Shown: positions 23,833-35,261 of the stretch, piece by piece | Position numbering within the stretch: the stretch's first letter is position 1 | Layout: each line of letters opens with the position of its first letter | Origin: Gordionus sp. m RMFG-2023 | Taxonomy: Eukaryota > Nematomorpha > Gordioida > Chordodea > Parachordodidae | NCBI RefSeq assembly: GCF_954871325.1 | Contig: NC_088778.1 | Span: 18,833,120-18,897,119 of the forward strand | DNA length: 64,000 nt | Reading direction: 5' to 3' | Notes under the pieces: model-generated | The model's database searches: none | The model's input: only the letters and a program-made list of their open reading frames with translations | Told to the model about the DNA's origin: nothing | Program-made: the position numbers and the translations under genes

Positions 23833-24604
23833 TAGTGCTGTAAACATTTCTAAAAAAATCGAACGCGTTCAACGTTCATTGACAAAAATCGAACACGTTC
23901 ACTTTCAAAAAAAAAGAAACGTGTTCACATTCGTTCAAAATTTATGATAAATTTTTTTAAAATTTAATTTATTATAAACAAATGTCATATATCTTTTAAC
24001 ACAATATATTAGCCATGTTAAAAAATAATATAGGTTTATTTTGATAATATAATTGTAAATACAATATAATATAGCGAATAAAAAGATATTTATAAAATAA
24101 TTTTCTTATTAATTTTTAATAACAATTTCAAAATTATCTGATAGATAGGAACGCTTGGCAGTTAATACGGCATTAGCTATTCTAAAAACGCGCTCTATAG
24201 GGATAGATGAGGGGATTGCGGTATTATACTTAACAATCTTTTAACGTGGGGAATTTATTAAAAACATTTATTGTTTTGTCCTTTGCTTCAAAAAATTGAA
24301 ATAAGTTCCTACAAACCATCTTCCTCATCAAAAAAAAGTATATCTCGAAATTAACACTTCCTGCATTATCATTTATAGGGTTTTCAATGCATTTTTCTTT
24401 TAAAATAACTATTGTTATTGTTGAAGTCAAATAGCTTAAATGCATTTTTTCTTCAAATTTAATGATTTTACTTACGTTAGATTTATAATATTCAAAATTT
24501 CTAAAAATTATAAATTAAATTACAAAATTATAAATAAAACGGAAAAAAAATACCAAATGCTCTATTAATTTATATATAAATAAATTATTCATTACGCGAT
24601 TAAA

Positions 24605-27600
24605 ATAATATAAAATATATTCTAATCATCATGTGAGATGAGGCTGCCAATGAAGCTGATGTAATTGGCCCTGTGAATTGCTATTGCGAGTCTTTGTCTT
24701 AAGAAGAAGCCTTCACGAGGTTCATCTGTTAGTTTGCGGATTAGCGATCCAAGTTCCTTGAAGAAAGAAAGAGCACGATTCCCAAAGGTAGTCAAGGTAG
24801 TGGAAATGATGGGAATGAATAAGTGATCTTGGGATATCTCTGAATATTTTGCAATTTTTAGAAGCTCCTTGTTCTCCAGAATGTTAAGGGATTGATTGGA
24901 AGGAGCCAATGGATCAATACAAGAGTAATCCCAGACTAAGAATTGACCTCGCTTCCAGGGAATTTGAGAGATCCCGTCAGGGCGTTTCCCATCAGATCTG
25001 AAAAGACCAGAGGGTTCGAGAATAGATAGAATTTGAGCATATCTCAGAGCTCTAAGAATTATAGAATTGCAAATTTTATGTCTAACGATGCGGCCTTTAC
25101 ATGAACGACAATATAGACCATGCCTTCCATTACTCAAAACAGCAGAACTGCAGCCGGCACAGATGTGGGGTTGGGTTACTAAGCACTTTAAACGGATGCC
25201 TATAGCATGAGTTAGTTCATTTTTAGTCAATTGTAATTGTAAGTTCGCGGAAGGAATGGCTTCGAGAAACTCATGTCCAGAACCATTAAGCAGAGAGGAG
25301 AATAATGGACGGTCCAATGATTGCATACTTGTAGTGTTGTAAGTGAACGAAGTTCGTTTTTTTGAAAAAAGGTGATGAACGGCGTTCCTTTTTTTTGACG
25401 AACTTTGAACGTGAACGCGTTCCTTTTCTTTGATGAACGCGTTCAATTTTACGTTCGTTCAATTTTAAAAACACTTTTTATTTTTATTTATTTGAAAAAT
25501 TAATATTAATCCGCATTTTTTAAAAAAAAGTCTTATATTTTTATTTATTTGAAAAATTAATATTTAATCCAATTTTTTAACAAAAAGTCTTATATTTTTT
25601 AATCAGCTGTTTTTACTTTTTCCTCTTTCATATTGCAATTAATGTACCATAACGTGCTACTGCTAGAGAAGATAAGATTAAAGTTTATTAATTTGAATAT
25701 TTTATATTTTAATTTAATAGATTAGCATTTGCATGGATATAAATATTTCATCATCAGATTCTGAAAATCAAAATTCAATATTAGATGAATTAGAATTACC
25801 ATGGCCCAAATATCAAAAATATTTCACTGTTTTAAAATCAATTCCGAGATATCCTTTTTTTTTGACGAGGAAGAAGAGGGCAGATTGGAGGATGATAACA
25901 TAGCTCAATTTTTTGAAACAATGGATAAAACATTAAATGTTTTTAATAAATTCCCCCTTTTAAAAAAATTGTTTATCAAGTATAACACCGCAATCCCTTC
26001 ATCTGCCCCTGTTGAGCGAGTTTTTAGTATAGCTAACGCTGTATTAACTGCCAAGCGTTCATGCCTATCAGATGAAAATTTTGAAAAGCAATTATTATTA
26101 AAAATTAATAAGAAAATTTTTTTATAAATTTATTTTTTTATCGCTCATATTATATTGTATTTATAATTATATTATCAAAATAAAACAATTGTTTTTTATC
26201 ATGGCTAATATATTGTGTTGAAAAATATAAGGCATTTATTTATATTAAATTAAATTAAAAAAAAATTTATCATAAAATTTTGAACGCATGAACGCGTTCA
26301 TGAACTTGAACGCATGAACGCGTTCATGAACTTGAACGCGTTCCTTTTTTTGAATTTGAACGTGAACGCGTTCGATTTTTGTCAATGAACGCTGAACGCG
26401 AACGCGTTCGATTTTTTAAAAATGTTTACAGCACTACATACTGGAAATGAGAGATTCGACGCAGCTTGCAATAATGGGCTTATCCCAGTCCTTCTGCTTG
26501 TTCGTTTCTGGAATTGGGTAATCGGCAATGAATCGAGATTTCCATTCAATGATGGCACTATCAAAGGAAGGGTCAGAATTTAAGGAATTAAGATTGACTA
26601 AATTTTTGGTTAAAAGACAGCTCGATATAAAGGCAGTTAAGGCAAGATCGGAAGGGGATCTGATGCCTAGTCCTCCCATCTTGGTAGGAAGGGTGGCTTG
26701 TGTCCACGCTAATTCATGGGGCTTGTGTCCACGCTAATTCATGGAATTTTAGATTAAGGATACTTTCAATTAGGACTTTAATCCCATTTTCATAAATGCC
26801 TAAGGAAGTGGGAAATTTAAAAATAGGGGTAGAGCTAGGCGCGTAAAGAATTTTTGGGATATTGAAGAAATTTTTCAGGAGAAAAAAGGCTTTATGAGAG
26901 GGGAGAAGGGAAAATAGGTCAGCCAACTCATTAAGGGTTTCGAGTGTAGATTGTAGGAAGGATGATATGGCTGTGTGTCCACCAACGGGAGCACCTAAGT
27001 GAGATAATTCCTCCAGAGTAATCTTTTGAAATTATGTAAATTGTTTTCAGATGAATTAATTGGAATGAATTCTGATTTTTCATGGTTGATTGATAGACCA
27101 ATGGATAGCCCTGCATCCTTGATTATCATTACAGCTTTATTGATTTCGTCGTTTGGACCACAAAGGATTCCATCATCGATGTACCATGCATGCAATGATA
27201 ATGAACATGCCTCGTTAATAAATTTAACAATTTCATTGATCCCTAAACAGAAAAATAAAGAACCTAGAGGATCTCCCTGTTGTATGCCCTCAATCGAATG
27301 AATTTTATAGGTATCAAATTGGAGAGTGGAAGGCTGTTGATAGCATGAATAAAAGAATTTAGTGTAACCAGGAAAGAGAATACTCGATGAGCTCAGAAAG
27401 GAATTCCGAGAAAGAGTGTTATAAGCATTGTTGAAGTCAATTTTGACTAAAGATTCGTTGGTTGGCTGGGTTTCTAAGTGTATTCTCGTTAGATGAACAA
27501 CAGCTTCACAGCCGCCAGGTATACCAACTTCAAGTTGGAAAGGACTTAGTATATTTGAAGCTTCATGCTTTATTCGAGAGGAAATCATAATAATTAATAT

Positions 27601-27615
27601 TACAATCAAATTCGT
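24605..27615 (-). pseudogene. RLE-type LINE, RT plus C-terminal endonuclease-like domain, split by a hAT
   Basis: A non-LTR retrotransposon on the minus strand. The reverse transcriptase (about 26950-27560) shows PFQLEVGIPGGCEAVVHLTR, LVKIDFNNAYNTLSR, IQQGDPLGSLFF and AWYIDDGIL, the last being the catalytic YxDD-type box as YIDD. The thumb and connecting region is 26445-26990 (one frame change near 26990, another near 26700 beside a short duplicated ggcttgtgtccacgctaattcatgg). The chain breaks at the hAT (25332-26436) and resumes at 25331 as QSLDRPLFSSLLNGSGHEF. It has a Cys/His cluster (C..C then GRHGLYCRSCKGR then RH), DGKRPDG, and LVWDYSCID, and stops at 24622. It would copy its RNA into DNA at a nick it makes. 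The 5' end is truncated. This is a second, fuller copy of the type at 1932-2597. Confidence 0.85.
25332..26436 (+). mobile_element. hAT element C, inserted in the LINE
   Basis: The left end is TAGTGTTGTAAGTGAACG and the right end, read inward, is TAGTGCTGTAAACATTT. Flanks catacttg (25324-25331) and catactgg (26437-26444) match at 7 of 8. Subterminal regions are strings of gaacgcgttc. The only coding remnant is the C-terminal dimerisation part on the + strand at 25880-26127 (FIKYNTAIPSSAPVERVF, then SIANAVLTAKRSCLSD), so it is an internally deleted copy depending on a helper. It is a sister of element D, which surrounds it in the opposite orientation. Removing C and one flank copy restores the LINE frame. 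Confidence 0.88.
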
Positions 27616-27619
27616 TTTA

Positions 27620-28185
27620 AGTTGGAACTTGAAAATTTTGAAACTGATATATTGTTAAATAATGATAGTTCCTTCAATATAGGATGTTACTAAATATTTA
27701 TCTTATTTGGGTCATGTTAATGTTAATTCATCTGATTTTGCATTTTCAGAAAGAGGTGATGATGAAATAATAATATCAATGCTTATGCTAATCTATCAGA
27801 TTAAAATATCTAATATATATAATCTCAATAATCATAATACGATCGTTATCGTATCTCCCTATTGTATTTTAAATTTAAGGAGACTATATAGTATAATGTT
27901 AATTTTATCTCCATAATCAAAACACGATCGTTTTCGTATCTCCCTAATGTATTTTAAATTTAAGGAGACTATATAGTATAATGTTAAATTTTTGCTCTCT
28001 ACGAGAATCGAACACAAGCCTCCCATTTCAAAGGCATATGCTTTACCGCATACACCAACTTGAATATAAATAAATTTACATTATATATATATTAAAGTTT
28101 CAAAAGCGTATGCTTTACGCATGCACCAACTTGAATATAATTAAAAAATATTAATTATATATATATAAAATTCTACCGGTTATTA
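27620..28185 (-). mobile_element. tRNA-like unit with tandem flank (SINE-like), copy 1
   Basis: 27994-28062 on the minus strand is tRNA-like: a B-box-like ttcgattctcg, an A-box-like ttggtgtatgcgg and a 3' agagagc, but the 5' acceptor strand does not pair. A partial second 5' half lies at about 28094-28135. A duplicated ~80-bp unit (gatacgaaaacgatcgtgtt in one orientation) lies at 27837-27985. The same assembly occurs inverted at 36740-36905. 27620-27830 holds nothing I recognise. Confidence 0.5.
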
Positions 28186-30112
28186 TTACCATACTAGCTG
28201 ATGGGGTTGAAGGGTAATTATTTAGTTTGTGTGTATGGTATTAAATATACTTTATTGATAAATTTTATATAAATATTAAAATTTAAGAGAAAAAGAGGTA
28301 AAATTGTTGCAATGTATACCTTGAGCATGTATTAGAAATATCAAAATTTAAAAATATGATGGAAATCATATTGGGTAAAATTTAAAATAGAGGTGCTTTA
28401 AGATTTTTGATTTTAAATATGGGTTATAGATTGGTCTGAAATTTTATTTGCAGACATAGCCAGTCCTGATCAAAAAACCATGTCCCATGCAACTTTCATA
28501 AATTAATTAATAGTTGACATTTTTGCCTGTGCATTGAATGCACTGAATACACACCTAATATTATATATATTCCTGTATATTTAGGGATAAATAGAACTTT
28601 AAATGCAGTACCAATTCAATAGGAATAAGGTAGAACTTTAAATGGCAAGTACCCATTCAATAGTAATAAGAAATTTATTTAAATACTATTTTAATTCTTC
28701 AATTTATGTATAATTTAGGATTTTATACCATTATATTGGGGTTTCAGAAAAGATAAGAGAGATATGGAAGGGAGAAAGCACACCTTAGTAACAAAACTCT
28801 TATCTAGCAAGAATAAATTTTTAGATTATAAATTACAAATACAAATAAACATAAATAAAATTACTAAATTATTTTATAAAAATAATAGAAAATTTTAAAC
28901 CCCTAAATAATTATAAATTTTTAAATAAAACCTCATAAGATAGGAAAATTTTGTATATTTACTCATAACTTCATAATTGTAGAATGCATGTTATTCATAA
29001 CTTATAACATTTTTGATTTAATGTATAACCTTTTTGATTCCTGTAAATTTTTTAATTTTAAATATGAGCTATAAATTGGCCTGAAAATTTATTTTAAAAA
29101 CATGGCAAGGCGTGATCAAAAACCAAGGCCCATGCAACTTTCATATTCTGATTGTATTTTTAAATGCATTGTGACTTTATATATTTTATTTCAGTCCTCA
29201 GCTATCAAAATTATTATGGTCTTTTGCGGGTTTGAGAAAACCAAGTGCGAAGACCTGGCTTGGGAATTTTTTTAATATTATGCTTAGGTGTAATATTTAA
29301 CACAGTATATTTATATGGCCCTCAGATAAAATCTAATTTAAATATATTTTTATTCAAAAAAATAGTATTCACTCTTAGTCTTAATGGGTTGGTCTTGGTT
29401 GGGGTGAGCTGGGTTAAAATAGATTAAAAAATAGATATGGTTTTTAGAGATTTACCTATCTCCAGGCTTGGAAAAAAATTTTGAAAATTACTATCAGTTG
29501 GCCAGGTTTGAGAAAATTTAATAAAATTATTATGGGTTGGGCTGGGCTTGGGAAATATTTTTATAAATTATATTGGGCTGGGCTTGGGGAAAATTTTTCA
29601 AAATTATTATGAGATTAGACGCTTGTGAATTTTATTATTAATTATAGATCAGACATTGGCCCAACACTAAATTTTTTTGTAGGCCTGGGCTTGACCTGAT
29701 CAAAAAATTAAGGCCCATGAAAATCTGAATTTTGATTGTATTTTTAAATTTATTATGATTATTTAAATATTTTATTTCAGTTCTTAACTACCAAAATTAT
29801 TATGATTGGGTTTGGAAGAATTTTTCATAATTAATATGGCTTTGGACTTTGCCTGGGAATTTTTTTTAATATTAAATATTGTGTATAAGTAATTAGTAAA
29901 ATTTAACAAATAATATTGGTATTATCAACTAAATGCTTTAAATTTATTTTTACTCAAACCATAGCACTTAGTTTTATTGGATTGAACCTGGCCTGAAGGG
30001 GGTAGGGTAAAAAGAATAAAAATTGGATATTATTTTCAAATAACAGGTAACATCTAGCATAAAAGTAAGAAAAAAATTTTCATTCCCCGTCATTTTTGAC
30101 GGGCTATCTACT
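28186..30112 (+). mobile_element. Helitron-like block with opposed 3' ends
   Basis: At the right end, 30085-30112 reads as a perfect 7-bp-stem palindrome (cccgtcattttt closing on gacggg), then ctatcta and ctag followed by T. That is the layout of a Helitron 3' end: hairpin, short spacer, CTRR, T. At the left, 28193 begins ctagctgatggggttgaag, the same end on the opposite strand but lacking half of the hairpin. The body holds repeats of a module around ggcctgatcaaaaaacca and catgcaactttcata (28453, 29100, 29680) and ttgggctgggcttggg runs. No Rep-helicase gene is present, so it is non-autonomous. The 5' TC end was not located. Confidence 0.45.
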
Positions 30113-30246
30113 AGTAAACAATAATATTCTAATTAATAAACTATAATAATGGCGTGTTAAAAATATTGAAATGTGAAAAAGGAAAACAGCTGATTATAAA
30201 ATATAAGACTTTAAAAAAAAATTGGATTTATATTAAATTTTTAAAT

Positions 30247-30638
30247 CTTATCTTATCTTATCTAGCACGTTGGTCATAGACCTGCCCAAAATGAGCGAAC
30301 GTGAATTTTATGAAGGCCCACCCTTCATAAAATTATGCCGATTTTTTTTCTCAAGGATACCAACAAACCTTGTACCCAGTTGTAGTTTAACTAAATGAGT
30401 GGAATTTACCCTTTCCGATATTGTAATTGTAATTTATAAATTAATAATATAAAGACATATATTTCTTATTTGTTTTTTAATCTTGAATAGTTATATTCAT
30501 GATAAGGAATTAGTTAAGAATATTTGAATCCATAGACATCAAAATTCCATTTCATTTGTTAGGTTATATTCTTCCAAAAGATGAACCGGAAAATCTTCGC
30601 CATTTGGGATGGATAGATAAAAAATGTTTTTAAAATTG
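30247..30638. other. Unidentified insert in element D
   Basis: Compared with sister element C, D has about 390 extra bases here. They contain a short + strand open stretch, PFHLLGYILPKDEPENLRHL, near 30545-30610 that I do not recognise. Its ends are not clearly repeated. Confidence 0.3.
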
Positions 30639-30785
30639 AACGAACGTTAAATTCGAACGGGTTCGTATTAAAAAAGGAACGCGTTCATATTCAAAGTTCG
30701 TCAATAATAAAAGGAATGCCGTTCATCATTTTTTTCAAAAAAACGAACTTCGTTCACGAACGCATTTATTACGTTTAGAACACTA

Positions 30786-30965
30786 GCATATATTAATTAT
30801 TATATTTTTTAGGGATATTGACAGTTATGACTGACGTATAAATATTAAATATAATAAATTTAGTGATATTGGCATTTATGACTGACGTATAAATATGAAA
30901 TTTAATAAATTTAGTAATATTAACATTTATGCCTGACTTATCAATTTCAAATATTATTTTAAGTC
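30786..30965. repeat. ~50-bp tandem repeat interrupted by element D
   Basis: Three units each with ttagtgatattggcatttatga and ctgacgtataaatat-like phrases. It continues leftward, across element D, at 23790-23832. Confidence 0.7.
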
Positions 30966-31439
30966 AATTTTGCCTTATTATTTTATTCTCTTTACAAAAT
31001 TTTAGATCTAATAATAACTGTTAAAATTATATATTTATTTAAGGTTAAATTCGAAAATATCAAAGATTAATATATAAATGTGAGATATAACAAAATATAG
31101 GTAAGATAACCTCTTGAACTATTTATTATCACGTTACTACTCAAAGTTAGAAACATTTTTCTGAATAATTTATTATAACACTTTATTTAATTTGTAAATA
31201 TAAAGATCAAAAAAATTAATTAATAAGATATGTAATACAAATATGATACGCGATATAAATAAGATTAATTAAAATATATTATGCCGTCAAAATGCTTGCA
31301 ATAATTTTTTAATTATATATTTACATTATATTTTTTAATTGGCGTATAATATGCCCATTTATAAATGGTGTGTATATTTATATTTATCTGAAGTATAGTT
31401 GCCATTGCAACTATCTCCACCTCTCCATAAGTAGAATTT
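30966..31439. other. AT-rich spacer, no gene seen
   Basis: No recognisable coding or terminal-repeat signal. The 3' part may hold the decayed end of the OTU-domain pseudogene on the minus strand. Confidence 0.4.
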
Positions 31440-31862
31440 GAGCCATGCCTGTTCTCTCATAATTTACTTCAACGGGTTCTCCCCAAAACCCCTCCATCTA
31501 TTCAAGCATATCTTTGCTCCTCACAAAGAGAATGCATTGCTCTCTCAGAAAATCATAGTGGCATTCCTTATCGCAAATTTTTTTGCTTATATATCTATAA
31601 TAATGATTAATAATTTAAGTTATTTATTTATACCTGAAGAGGCAATTACCATCGCCAATTATCCTTTCGGTGGAAAAATTTTCACTAATTATACCATTTT
31701 TAAATTTGGGAAATCTTTTCTTTATATCCGAATTATAACGTAGTGAATCGTATATTTTCCAATTCCTGGGTGTAGGAAGGAAAATATTTTCAACATCTTT
31801 TTTGGAAACCACTGACTCAAATATAATTTCATCTTCTAGAAAATATGTATAAATTTACTAAT

Positions 31863-34474
31863 TGTTAATTTCACAGAAGGCAACGGATAAAATTATTTTC
31901 AAATATTTTATTAAACTACTTTTTACGATTTTCAATACTATATATTATTATTTTTCTAATATTTACATATATATAATTTAACATTTGTTTTAAGGTTACT
32001 TTACAAAAAGAACATTTTAAGTTAATTTAACTTTTTTTACATATACAAAAAGAAAAGTACTATAACATTTTAAAGGTCGTACGAAATATATTTAACATTT
32101 CCTTCTTTTTTTTAAGTGACTTCTTTCCTCAGTTTCTTATCTTCACCATTAGTCATTTGTTTCTTGATTGCTCCATTAGTCATTTGTTAGTACGGCTTGA
32201 GTTTGACCATTGAATATCGTTACGATGTTATTTTGTCCATTGAATCATCGTTTATTGAACATCGTTTGTTAATTTGCTGTTTGTATTGATCATCCTATTT
32301 CCATTTCGCTTTCAAATTTATATATATATTTTTTATCAAAATTTTTATTTATTTATAACAATCATTTTTCTAGGTCGTAATTCATATTCTCGATTTTAAC
32401 TTGTGAATTTTGTACTTGAACTTGAACGTTTTCACTTCTTCCCCCTCTAAAAATTTTTCTGCTTTGTTGTAGAATTTTAATTTTATATTATGTTCGTTGT
32501 TTAGCCTCAGTCATATCTTTTTCATTGGGTTGTTTGTATCTTGTTATCCTGATCGTCTAATCATTCGCTTGATCATCATCATTACATTAGCTTGTTCATC
32601 TCGTTATTTATTATCATTTATATTTAGTTATCATTTATCTCGAAAATAATTTTGGAATGTTTGAAATGATAATAGAATAAATAATTTATCGGATTCATTC
32701 ACAGAATAAGAATCATAATTTGGAATATAGAATCCTAGGATTTTTTTGAATTGTCGCGTTTTATATAATAATTTTTTCATATCATAATTTATCTTCAAAT
32801 TGTTCTTTATAAAAAAATTTCTCTTTCGCTTTCCATTTTCCACATACGATCTCCATTAGTGATCTGCAACGGGTCTAATTTTTCAAGCCCAGCCAGGCCC
32901 GAAATTTTTTAAAAAAAGTTTTGCCGGCCCGACCCGAACCCGAAATTCTTTAAAAAAGTTTTGCCGGCCCGAACCCGATTTTTTTTGAAAAATTTACACC
33001 CGGCCCGGCCCGAATTTATTTAATTATAGAAATTAATTTTATAATTATTCAAAATAAAAGAAATAAAATCAAATATTTTTATTTTACATAAAAAATTCAA
33101 TATAAAATTGATAAATTTAGATATATTTTAAAAAAATTCCAAGGTCCGACCCGACCCGGCCCGAATTCTTTTTAAAATGTTAGACCTGGCCCGAACCCGA
33201 TTATTTTAAATAAAATTAGGCCTGAGCCCAGCCCGAAGCCCGTTCGGGCCAGACTCGGGCCAGGCCAAACTTTGCAGATCTCTAATCTCCATATATTTCT
33301 AAAAACTTTTTCAACATCAAGATATTTAACTTTACCTTACCTTTCTTTATAATATTTGTGTTAAGTTTCTTTATTTTCAAAGTTTTTTTAAATTTTTTAT
33401 TAATTATAAAAGTTTTTATTTTATTATTATTTTCTTTAATCACTATTATTTCTTTTAATTTATAAGAATTTATTTCTTTTTTAACATTTGGTACTAATTT
33501 ACATAATTCAATTTTATTCAAGTTTTTATTATTATAATATTTATAATTATAATGCTCATGCCTTTTATTGTAATATGTGTCTTCATAATATTTATTATCT
33601 AATTTTCTATTTTCATAATAATTTTTATTATTAAATTTATTATATTGATTTTTGTTATTTGTTGTCTCTTTCCCGATAATACTTATTATTATGATTATTT
33701 TTATAATTTTGACATTGAAAATTTTTATTAGGATAAGATATATTATTTGATCTAGATGTTTCTTTTATCTCCTTTACCGATTTATAATTACATAATATTT
33801 TATTATAAACATTGCTTCTTCATAACTTGAACTTGCATCTTTTGGTACCACTGAGTCCATAGCCAAAAATAAATCATCTGGTAAATTATGTTTTAAGCTT
33901 AAAATATTTTTACTATCATAATATATTAAATAATCTTCTAATTCTATGGATTTTGTTTTATTATTATGGTCCATAAGGTTTATTCATATTTTAGATATTT
34001 TATTATTAAAATTTTATTTTATTTATTTTTAATTTTATATTTTATTCATCTTTTACGTGTTTTAGAATTAAATAAACATCATATTCCATAATCCTATTTC
34101 ATCTAGTTTCACCATGTTTCAGTATCTAAAATCATATCTAAAAATTTGTCTCTGAAAAATATCTAAAAAATCTCTGAAGTAGCTTTACTGCCACCATGTT
34201 AACTTCACGGAAGGCAACGGATAAAATTGTTTTCAAATATTTTATTAAACAACTTTTTACAATTTTCAATACTATATATATTATTATTTTTCTAATATTT
34301 ACATATATACAATTTAAGATTTGTTTTAAGGTTACTTTACAAAAAAAACATTTTAAGTTAATTTAACGTTTTTTACTTATACAAACAGAAAAGTACGATA
34401 ACATTTTAAAAGTCTTACGAAATATATTTAACAAAAAGAAAAGTACGAAAAGCTCGTACGAAATATATTTAACA
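31863..34474 (-). mobile_element. Small LTR retrotransposon fossil with 5-bp target duplication
   Basis: Two direct long terminal repeats, 31863-32097 and 34197-34474, both start tgttaa and end ttaaca. The right one carries a short internal duplication near its end. The flanks are ctaat on both sides (31858-31862 and 34475-34479). The repeats differ by roughly 14 substitutions in about 235 aligned positions (about 6 percent by eye), so it is neither brand new nor ancient. A primer-site-like tggtggcagtaaagc adjoins the right repeat on the minus strand. The interior is short, has no recognisable polymerase, and was hit by a hAT MITE (32857-33284). It sits in an intron of the OTU pseudogene. Non-autonomous fossil. 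Confidence 0.85.
32857..33284. mobile_element. GC-rich hAT MITE, copy 2
   Basis: Ends TAGTGATCTGCA and, inward from the right, TAGAGATCTGCA. The flanks atctccat are at 32849-32856 and 33285-33292, identical. Same subterminal ggcccgaa / cggcccg build as copy 1. Inserted into the interior of the LTR element, so younger than that insertion. Confidence 0.92.
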
Positions 34475-34865
34475 CTAATTATTCAAATTTATACCTTCCA
34501 TTTAACTTATCTACTTCGCCATCTAAAATTTTCAAATTGGGAGTTAGAGCAACTTTTAAATTAAAAAATTATATTTTATCAATTTTAAAAGTGTTACCAT
34601 ATGGTCGATGATCATCAGGCTCTACCATTTCTGATTCTACACTTATTCTCTTGGCTCCATCTTCTAAAAATATGTATAAATCTACTAATTATACAAATTT
34701 ATACCATCCTTTCCTTATTAAACTTGCCTACTTGACCATCTTCAATCTTCAAATTGTGAGTCAAAGCAACTGTTAAATTAATCAATTATTAAAATGTTAC
34801 CATATCGTAATGGTCATCAGGCTCTATCATTTGCGAAGGTAAAATTATTCTTTTAACTTCATCAT

Positions 34866-35260
34866 CTAAAAAATATGTATATTATTAATATTTTTTATTA
34901 TTCCTTTTTTGTTTTACAATTGTAATCCTCTCCAACTATCGTATTAAGTAATTTCAAAACTAGATATTTTAAAAAAGGTTTATATTTGTATATGCAAATA
35001 TCACCTTTCATATAATTCTCTTCAGCATTAAGCTTTTACTTTTATATTGGTTGGTTCTTGAAAATTTTCATCATTTAAAAAATAATAATATTATTAAAAA
35101 AATAAATTAAATTATCTTTTATGGAAGAATTAAATTTTTCAACGAACCGACTGTTTAAAAGTTATTTAATAAATATTTAAAAGTTTTAACCCCTTTTCTG
35201 CCCTTTTAACTTTTTTTTTGCCCTATCTTAATTGTGCTATCTATATAAATATATTAATAC
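34866..35260 (-). other. First exon-pair unit and unexplained flank
   Basis: 34880-35080 holds the most diverged copy of the OTU pseudogene exon pair (DENFQEPTNIKVKA). 35081-35260 is AT-rich with no gene. Confidence 0.35.
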
Positions 35261-35261
35261 T

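Larger units (their letters stand above)
23833..30785. mobile_element. Nest-carrying hAT element D with perfect 8-bp target duplication
   Basis: The left end is TAGTGCTGTAAACATTT and the right end, read inward, is TAGTGTTCTAAACG. The flanks are gcatatat at 23825-23832 and 30786-30793, identical. D's own sequence is about 23833-24600 and 30113-30785, with gaacgcgttc-rich subterminal parts. The left part carries a hAT dimerisation segment on the minus strand at about 24124-24240 (KYNTAIPSSIPIERVF, then RIANAVLTAKRSYLSD). The middle is later cargo: a LINE (24605-27615) that itself holds sister element C (25332-26436), a tRNA-like block, a Helitron-like piece, and an unidentified insert at about 30247-30638. 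Both ends match those of C but in opposite orientation. Confidence 0.85.
31440..35080 (-). pseudogene. OTU-domain protein pseudogene with 31-45-nt introns
   Basis: Minus-strand exons with GT..AG borders: about 34801-34865, 34705-34769, 34598-34663, 34495-34552, 31634-31835 and 31440-31594. The 202-nt exon encodes PTPRNWKIYDSLRYNSDIKK and ends GDGNCLFR. The next exon (after a 39-nt intron) continues YISKKICDKECHYDFL, and WGEPVEVNYER follows an in-frame TAG. GDGNCLFR is the catalytic-cysteine loop of OTU deubiquitinases. The upstream exons are three tandem copies of an exon pair (MIEPDDH-like exon then THNLKIEDG-like exon). Joining at the visible splice sites loses frame at two junctions, so it is probably dead. 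It could be a host gene or part of a mobile element that carries OTU; the introns favour a host origin. Confidence 0.6.

Noticed and set aside
31440-35080. OTU domain as part of the adjacent Helitron-like elements (some Helitrons encode OTU proteases)
   Set aside because: The Helitron-like end at 35265 points away from the OTU exons, and the exons have host-like 31-45-nt introns. Not excluded, only less likely.
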